Part shown: positions 5,296-10,120 of the stretch, piece after piece
Layout of the letters: the number at the start of each line of letters is the position of its first letter
How positions within the stretch are numbered: position 1 is the stretch's first letter
Origin: Deltaproteobacteria bacterium
Lineage (GTDB): Bacteria; Chloroflexota; Dehalococcoidia; Dehalococcoidales; BS750m-G39
Assembly (NCBI GenBank): GCA_013202445.1
Contig: JABMRW010000009.1
Coordinates: forward strand, 1-10,120
DNA: 10,120 bases
Reading direction: 5' to 3'
Position numbers and translations under genes: made by a program
Notes under the pieces: model-generated
What the model saw: only the letters and a program-made list of their open reading frames with translations
Told to the model about the DNA's origin: nothing
Databases searched by the model: none

Positions 5296-6993
5296 GTGGA
5301 TAAGAAAATAGTTATCATCGGTGGTACAGCCTGCGGCCCCAAAGCCGCCGCCAGGGCCCGCCGCTGTGACCAGCAGGCTCAAGTAACCATGGTCGAGCAG
5401 GGAGAAAACCTGTCGGTGGCAACCTGCGGCCTCCCCTATTATGTTTCGGGGGTGATTAACAGCCGGCGGGAGCTGTTAACACGCGGCCCCGATTTCTTCA
5501 AAGCGGTAATGAATATAGACGTGCTCACCCGGACCAGGGCTGTCGCCATAGACCGTAAAAATCACCGGGTCGAGGTTCTCAACCTGAAAACAGACCGGGC
5601 TTCAAATATTGAATACGATAAGCTGGTACTGGCCACCGGCAGCACGCCGGCGGTGCCAGACTTAAAGGGAAAGAACTTAAGCGGAATCTTCACCCTCTCC
5701 AAGATAGAGGAGGCGCACGCCATCCGCAATTTAGTCTCACCGCGTAAAATCAAGAAGGCGGTCATTATCGGCGCCGGCCTCATCGGCCTGGAGATGGCGG
5801 AGGCGCTTGTCTCCCGGGGGCTGGAGGTCAGCGTCGTCGAGGCGCTGGACCGGGTCCTGCCCGCCCTCCTCGATTTCGAGATGGCCGCCTATGTGGAAAA
5901 ACACCTGCGGGAAAAGGGGGTAAAGCTCCTGCTCGGGCAGAGTTTAACCGGCTTTGATGGCGATAAAGAAGGCAGGTTAATCAGGGTCATAACCGAAAAA
6001 GCGGAACTGGAAGCCGACCTGGCGCTGCTGGCCATTGGCGTCAGGCCCAACACCGGGCTGGCTAAAAGCGCCGGCCTTGACATCGGCGCCACCGGAGGCA
6101 TCGCCGTCAACTCTCACCTCCAGACCAGCGACCCCGATATCTATGCCGGCGGGGACTGTGTTGAGAACGTCCATCTGGTCACCGGGCGGAAGATACTGGC
6201 GCCGCTGGGCTCTACCGCCAACAAACACGGCCGGGTCATCGGCACCAATGTCGCCGGCGGCGATGAGGCCTTCCCCGGCGTGCTCGGCACGTCCATCGCC
6301 AAGGTCTTTGAATATAATGTAGGCCGGGTCGGCCTCAGCCAGTCGCAGGCGCAAGCCGCCGGCTACGACGTAGTAACCTCCCTTGTCCCCGGCTACGAAC
6401 ACGCCACCTACTATCCCAAGGGCAAAGAGATTCTGGTAAAGCTGGTGGCGGAAAAATCCAACGGCAAGCTGCTGGGCGGTCAGGTGGTGGGACCGGGCGA
6501 AACGGCCAAACGCATTGACGTGCTGGCCACCGCCCTCAGCTTTTCCGCCACCGTTGACGACCTGGCCAATACCGACCTGGCCTACGCCCCGCCCTATAAC
6601 AGCGCCCTGGACCCGCTGCACAACGCCGCCAACGTCATCCGCAACAAGCAGTCGGGCCTGGCCAGAGCGCTAAACCCTATGGAGGTAGAGAGTAAACTTA
6701 AAAGAGGGGACGACTTTATCTTCCTGGACGTGCGCTCGCCGGGCGAGTGGGCGGCCTATCGCATAGAAGCGCCGCAGGCCAGACTTTTACCCCTCAGTGA
6801 GCTACGGCAGAATCTCGATAAGCTGCCCGGAGACGCCGAGATAGTCATCTTCTGCCATACCAGCGTGCGCGCCTATCAGGCCCAGCGGATACTGGACGGC
6901 GCCGGCTTTAAGGATGTCAAATTCATGGACGGCAGCATCGCCTCCTGGCCCTATGAGCTATCAACGGAAAGAAAAACCCCGGCCGGTGAGTAG
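5296..6993 (+). CDS. FAD/NAD(P) disulfide reductase with C-terminal rhodanese domain (CoA-disulfide/persulfide reductase-like)
   Basis: This is a cytoplasmic flavoenzyme of the CoA-disulfide reductase / NADH-dependent persulfide reductase group. It probably uses NAD(P)H and FAD to reduce CoA disulfide, persulfides or polysulfide; the substrate is inferred. From the GTG start it has 565 residues. Key parts are the FAD loop IIGGTACGPKAAARARR (7-23), the redox cysteine C44 in VATCGLPYY, the NAD loop IIGAGLIGLE (157-166) with acidic E182 suggesting NADH, and the second FAD motif IYAGGDC (282-288). The C-terminal rhodanese domain (about 462-558) has active-site loop CHTSVR with C520. An in-frame ATG at 5278 would add six residues. 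I prefer GTG 5296 because GGGGTG sits 5 bases upstream, the promoter at 5245-5273 fits it, and C44 then matches the family's Cys43 numbering. The gene is probably monocistronic. Confidence 0.9.
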   Translation: MDKKIVIIGGTACGPKAAARARRCDQQAQVTMVEQGENLSVATCGLPYYVSGVINSRRELLTRGPDFFKAVMNIDVLTRTRAVAIDRKNHRVEVLNLKTDRASNIEYDKLVLATGSTPAVPDLKGKNLSGIFTLSKIEEAHAIRNLVSPRKIKKAVIIGAGLIGLEMAEALVSRGLEVSVVEALDRVLPALLDFEMAAYVEKHLREKGVKLLLGQSLTGFDGDKEGRLIRVITEKAELEADLALLAIGVRPNTGLAKSAGLDIGATGGIAVNSHLQTSDPDIYAGGDCVENVHLVTGRKILAPLGSTANKHGRVIGTNVAGGDEAFPGVLGTSIAKVFEYNVGRVGLSQSQAQAAGYDVVTSLVPGYEHATYYPKGKEILVKLVAEKSNGKLLGGQVVGPGETAKRIDVLATALSFSATVDDLANTDLAYAPPYNSALDPLHNAANVIRNKQSGLARALNPMEVESKLKRGDDFIFLDVRSPGEWAAYRIEAPQARLLPLSELRQNLDKLPGDAEIVIFCHTSVRAYQAQRILDGAGFKDVKFMDGSIASWPYELSTERKTPAGE

Positions 6994-7005
6994 TTAGCTC
7001 CGGCC
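6981..7005. repeat. Inverted repeat spanning the flavoprotein stop codon
   Basis: GGCCGG (6981-6986) and CCGGCC (7000-7005) can pair around a 13-base loop that contains the TAG stop at 6991-6993. There is no T tract, so this is at best a weak attenuating hairpin and may be chance in GC-rich sequence. Confidence 0.25.
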
Positions 7006-7019
7006 AAATGTAATATAAT
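6991..7019 (+). promoter_or_regulatory. Possible promoter of the ligA cluster
   Basis: A perfect TATAAT (7014-7019) lies 15 bases before the ligA ATG. The best-spaced -35 is a poor TAGTTA (6991-6996), 17 bases upstream and overlapping the previous stop codon. Transcription is predicted from about 7026, giving a leader of about 8 bases with no Shine-Dalgarno sequence. Confidence 0.4.
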
Positions 7020-7033
7020 AGCAATCAAGTAAT

Positions 7034-9073
7034 ATGGAAGCAGCCAAAGCCAGAGATAGAATAGAAAAGCTAAGAGCGGAAATTAACCACCATAACTACC
7101 GGTATTATGTTCTGGACGACCCCGAGGTCGCCGATGCCGAGTATGACGGGTTAATGAGGGAGCTTAAGGCACTGGAGGAGGAATACCCCCGGTTCTTGAC
7201 CCCCGATTCCCCCACCCAGCGGGTGGGGGCGGCGCCGGTGGAGGCCTTCGGCGTCGTGGAACACCCCCTCCCCCTGCTGTCGCTGGGCAACGCCTTCTCC
7301 AACGAGGAGCTGACCGCCTGGTACAATCGTATCTCAAAACTGCTCGACGGCCAGAAATTCAACTTTGCCTGCGAGCACAAGATTGACGGACTGGCCGTGG
7401 CGCTGACCTATATCGACGGCAAGATCACCACCGGGGCCACCCGCGGCAACGGCGTGCGCGGCGAGGACATCACCCAGAACCTGAGGACGGTCAGAAGCAT
7501 CCCGCTTTCTGTGCCCAAAGACGCCCCACCCCGCTTTGAGGTGCGCGGCGAGGTCTTCCTGCCCAGGGCCGGCTTTGAAAAGCTCAACCGGGAGCGGGCT
7601 GAGGAGGGGCTGCCCCTCTTCGCCAACCCCAGGAACGCCGCCGCCGGCTCGGTGCGCCAGCTCGACCCCCGTATCACCGCCAAACGCCCGCTGGATATCT
7701 ATATCTACATGCTGGGCTGGGCGGAAGGCAAAGCCACCCCACCCACCCACTGGGAAACCATGAATTACCTTAAAAACCTGGGCTTTAAGATAAACCCCAA
7801 TAACCGGCTGCTTAACAGCATCGAGCAGGTCGCCGAATTTCACCACAGCTGGGAGGAAAAAAGGGGAAGCCTCCGCTACGAAGCTGACGGCATCGTGGTC
7901 AAGGTCAACCAGCTTGACTTACAAAAAAGGCTGGGAGACGTCGGCCGGGAGCCGAGGTGGGCCATAGCCTACAAGTTCGCCGCCGTAGAAGCCACCACCC
8001 TTTTAAAAAGCATTGAAATCAGCGTGGGCCGCACCGGCACCTTAAACCCATACGCCGTACTTGAGCCGGTCTCGGTGGGCGGGGTAACCATCAAACATGC
8101 CGCCCTGCACAACGAGGACGATATAAGGCGCAAGGACATCCGCGTCGGCGATACCGTGATTGTGCGGCGAGCGGGTGAGGTGATACCGGAGGTGGTGAAG
8201 TCAATCAAGGACAAGCGCATCAATAAAGAGGAGTTCAGCCTGCCGGATAAGCTCTTTGATAAGGGAAAGAAGCGCCCGGCCTGCCCGGTGTGCGGAGCGG
8301 AGATATTCCGGCCCGAGGGCGAGGTTATGTACTACTGCTCTAATGCCGCCTGCCCCGCCCAGGCGCAACAGCGCATCGAGCACTTCGCCTCAAGGGGGGC
8401 GATGGATATCAGGGGCATCGGCGAATCGCAGAGCGCCATGCTGCTCAAAGAGGGGCTGGTCAAAGATGTGTCCGACCTCTATTACCTGAAAGATAAGAGG
8501 GAGCAATTGCTCAATATAGAGCGGATGGCGGAACTGAGCGTAGATAATATGCTAAACGCCATTGATAAGAGCAAAAACAAGCCGCTGGCCAGGGTTATCT
8601 TTGCCCTGGGCATACGCCACGTCGGCTCGGAGACCGCCGAAATTCTAGCCCGCCAATTTCACGGAATCGAGGCTCTGTCTAAAGCCTCCAGAGAAGGGCT
8701 TATAAACATCGAAGCCGTCGGCCCCAAGATTGCCGATAGCATCATAGCCTTCTTCCACGCCGAAGAAAACCAGCGGATTATCAAGCGCTTAAAAGACGCC
8801 GGCGTCACGCTGCAAGAAGAGGCCAAAACGGAAACACTGCGGCTGGCCGGGCAGGAGTTCGTTGTCACCGGCAGGCTGGAAGCCTTCTCCCGCCAGGAGG
8901 CGGAAACCAGGATAAAAGCTCTGGGCGGCACCGCCAAGGATAACGTTACCAAAAAAACAAGCTATCTCGTCGTCGGTGCCGACCCCGGCGGCAACAAGCT
9001 GGCCAAAGCTCAGGAGCTAGGCACCGGGCAAATCAATGAAAAGGAACTACTCCGTCTTTTAAGGCAGGAATAA
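7034..9073 (+). CDS. ligA: NAD-dependent DNA ligase LigA
   Basis: This 679-residue cytoplasmic enzyme seals nicks during replication and repair using NAD as the adenylate donor. All standard parts are present. The NAD-binding domain Ia (1-70) has HHNYRYYVLDDPEVADAEYD (19-38). The adenylation domain has the catalytic lysine K116 in KIDG, RGE (171-173), VVK (288-290) and YKF (313-315). The OB fold follows, then a zinc finger with C417, C420, C435 and C440, helix-hairpin-helix segments (about 456-590) and a C-terminal BRCT domain (about 603-679). The length is typical. No ribosome binding site precedes the ATG, but the N terminus fits the family and a TATAAT lies just upstream. It heads a plus-strand cluster with a small lipoprotein gene and pth; the gaps are 16 and 9 bases. 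Confidence 0.97.
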   Translation: MEAAKARDRIEKLRAEINHHNYRYYVLDDPEVADAEYDGLMRELKALEEEYPRFLTPDSPTQRVGAAPVEAFGVVEHPLPLLSLGNAFSNEELTAWYNRISKLLDGQKFNFACEHKIDGLAVALTYIDGKITTGATRGNGVRGEDITQNLRTVRSIPLSVPKDAPPRFEVRGEVFLPRAGFEKLNRERAEEGLPLFANPRNAAAGSVRQLDPRITAKRPLDIYIYMLGWAEGKATPPTHWETMNYLKNLGFKINPNNRLLNSIEQVAEFHHSWEEKRGSLRYEADGIVVKVNQLDLQKRLGDVGREPRWAIAYKFAAVEATTLLKSIEISVGRTGTLNPYAVLEPVSVGGVTIKHAALHNEDDIRRKDIRVGDTVIVRRAGEVIPEVVKSIKDKRINKEEFSLPDKLFDKGKKRPACPVCGAEIFRPEGEVMYYCSNAACPAQAQQRIEHFASRGAMDIRGIGESQSAMLLKEGLVKDVSDLYYLKDKREQLLNIERMAELSVDNMLNAIDKSKNKPLARVIFALGIRHVGSETAEILARQFHGIEALSKASREGLINIEAVGPKIADSIIAFFHAEENQRIIKRLKDAGVTLQEEAKTETLRLAGQEFVVTGRLEAFSRQEAETRIKALGGTAKDNVTKKTSYLVVGADPGGNKLAKAQELGTGQINEKELLRLLRQE

Positions 9074-9089
9074 TAGAAAAGAGGTAAAG

Positions 9090-9461
9090 ATGAAACGTTT
9101 CAGCTGGTTGTTAACAGGTCTGGGGGCTCTCTGCCTGATAGCCATTACGCTGGCGGGATGCGGGGCAAACTGCCAGTTCCGGGACTTCTCCTCATACGAG
9201 GAGTTTACCCAGTGGCTGCAGGCCAACGACGTCTCCGACCAGCCGATTTGCGACTATGCCAGCGAGTGGTATAACAAGGCTCTGGAGGTACAGGAAGACG
9301 CCCTCAATGACGGCTATATCGTTTCGGCCAACTATTACTACGACACGTCTACGGATACATATATAGTGTATTGTGTCACCGTTATCGACGGCAACATCTG
9401 GTGCTGGGACCCGGAAACCGACCAGCCGTATGCCGATTACAGCCTGGGAAAGGTAAAGTAA
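9090..9461 (+). CDS. Small lipoprotein, possible degenerate transglutaminase-like domain
   Basis: This 123-residue predicted lipoprotein was not recognised as a named gene. It has a basic start (KR), a hydrophobic stretch and a lipobox LAGC at 21-24, so the mature protein would begin at lipid-modified C24. The remaining 100 residues align by eye with the C-terminal domain of the protein at 4477-5142. SYEEFTQWL (35-43) matches its TYEEAVDFL, C54 falls near its C131, and VTVIDGNIWCWDPETD (96-111) matches its FDTIDEGLVYFEAITD. The position of its H162 is occupied by Thr or Tyr here, so a Cys-His-Asp triad would be incomplete and the protein probably non-catalytic or binding. AGAGGT a few bases upstream supports the ATG. 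It lies between ligA and pth, probably cotranscribed, with no obvious functional link to them. Confidence 0.72.
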   Translation: MKRFSWLLTGLGALCLIAITLAGCGANCQFRDFSSYEEFTQWLQANDVSDQPICDYASEWYNKALEVQEDALNDGYIVSANYYYDTSTDTYIVYCVTVIDGNIWCWDPETDQPYADYSLGKVK

Positions 9462-9470
9462 CCTAATTTT

Positions 9471-10052
9471 ATGACCAAACTGATTGTCGGTCTGGGTAAT
9501 CCGGGGCGGGCTTACGCCGCTAACCGCCATAATATAGGCTTTATCTGCCTCAGGCACTTTGCCCGCGCTTTAGCGATAAAGTTCGACCGGAAGAAGGGGC
9601 TGGCCCGCATCGGCACGGGCGCGGTGGCCGGCAGTAAGGTCGTTCTGGCCCGGCCCCAGACCTACATGAATAATAGCGGCCAGTCGGTAAGCCGCCTGGT
9701 GCGCAAGTTCGCCGTCAACCCAAAAGACCTGCTGGTAATCCACGACGACCTTGACCTGCCCCTGGCTAAAATCCGCGTAAGTTCCGGCAGCGGCTCCGGG
9801 GGTCACAAGGGCATTAGCTCCATTATTCAAGAGCTGGGCACCCGGGAGTTCACCCGCATCAGGGTGGGCATCGGAAGGCCGGCTAACCCCAACCCCACCG
9901 AGGATGATATTATCGCCTATGTGCTCAGCGATTTTACCCCTCAGGAAAAACAGGCCATCAATCAGATTATACCCAGGGTGACCGAAGCCATCCTCTGCCT
10001 GCTCGCCGAGGGGCTGGAACCGGCCATGAATAAGTATAATCAGGGTATTTAG
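9471..10052 (+). CDS. pth: Peptidyl-tRNA hydrolase
   Basis: This 193-residue cytoplasmic enzyme hydrolyses the ester bond of peptidyl-tRNA released from stalled ribosomes, recycling the tRNA. The family signature LIVGLGNPGRAYAANRHNIG (4-23) contains N10 and the catalytic H20. YMNNSG (65-70) supplies the substrate-binding Met-Asn, HDDLDLP (91-97) the catalytic aspartate D93, and GSGGHKGISSI (108-118) the loop near the active site. Lysine 113 stands where E. coli Pth has Asn114. Arginine-rich REFTRIRVGIGRP (125-137) is also typical. The length is normal. It starts 9 bases after the lipoprotein stop with no clear ribosome binding site, so translation may be coupled to the upstream gene. Confidence 0.96.
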   Translation: MTKLIVGLGNPGRAYAANRHNIGFICLRHFARALAIKFDRKKGLARIGTGAVAGSKVVLARPQTYMNNSGQSVSRLVRKFAVNPKDLLVIHDDLDLPLAKIRVSSGSGSGGHKGISSIIQELGTREFTRIRVGIGRPANPNPTEDDIIAYVLSDFTPQEKQAINQIIPRVTEAILCLLAEGLEPAMNKYNQGI

Positions 10053-10091
10053 AATCCCACCCCCAATTATCTTTTATTTTTTATATGGAAA

Positions 10092-10116
10092 CCCTATCCC
10101 CTTTATCCCCTTCCCC
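10092..10116 (-). other. G-quadruplex-like motif downstream of pth
   Basis: On the minus strand four G runs occur in 25 bases: GGGG, AA, GGGG, ATAAA, GGGG, ATA, GGG. The loops are 2, 5 and 3 bases, which meets the usual three-tetrad rule. The rest of 10053-10120 is T-rich (TTTTATTTTTTATAT at 10071-10085) with no hairpin and no gene visible. Confidence 0.5.
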
Positions 10117-10120
10117 TTGA

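Noticed and set aside
5977..6621. Minus-strand reading frame of 214 codons inside the flavoprotein gene
   Set aside because: It is a low-complexity Gly/Val-rich antisense shadow with no start signals, opposite conserved FAD/NAD motifs.

Overview
This window looks like an ordinary chromosomal stretch from a Chloroflexota bacterium, most likely of the class Dehalococcoidia. That placement is inferred from protein flavour: a RibF-TyrS pair, a DUF1015 protein, a CoA-disulfide-reductase-like flavoprotein with a C-terminal rhodanese domain, small secreted proteins resembling transglutaminases, moderately high GC, and C-rich repeats between genes. No phylogenetic test was possible. Nothing suggests a phage or a large genomic island inside the window. 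The left edge, however, cuts into a tRNA gene that has lost its 3' half.

Layout. Positions 1-67 (minus) hold the 5' half of a tRNA-Thr(CGU), broken at the end of the anticodon loop and joined to unrelated sequence. It keeps a good promoter at 85-113. A small membrane protein follows at 183-557 (minus). The 306-base gap at 558-863 holds that gene's promoter, a terminator-like hairpin, a second perfect hairpin and the ribF promoter. Next come ribF (864-1796) and tyrS (1800-3023) on plus, almost touching. They converge tail to tail, with a 4-base overlap, on a DUF1015 gene (3020-4333, minus). A predicted membrane-anchored protein (4477-5142, minus) has an exact 17-glycine, period-4 repeat and a possible transglutaminase-like domain. 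Two copies of a C-rich direct repeat bracket it. Divergent from it is a FAD/NAD disulfide reductase with a rhodanese domain (about 5296-6993). The right part is a plus-strand cluster: ligA (7034-9073), a small lipoprotein (9090-9461) and pth (9471-10052). The last 68 bases hold no gene but carry a G-quadruplex-like run on the minus strand.

How the genes work together. Most are housekeeping: FMN/FAD synthesis, tyrosyl-tRNA charging, rescue of peptidyl-tRNA and DNA ligation. The flavoprotein uses FAD, the product of RibF, and probably handles low-molecular-weight disulfides, persulfides or polysulfide. The accessory content is the two exported proteins and the repeats between genes. The two exported proteins appear to share a C-terminal domain, intact in one and apparently degenerate in the other.

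The items most worth a second look are the broken tRNA, the GX3-repeat/transglutaminase-like protein, the repeat and G-rich elements placed in promoter or leader regions, and promoter boxes so close to start codons that some transcripts may be leaderless. I found no CRISPR array, complete transposase, toxin-antitoxin pair or defence system.
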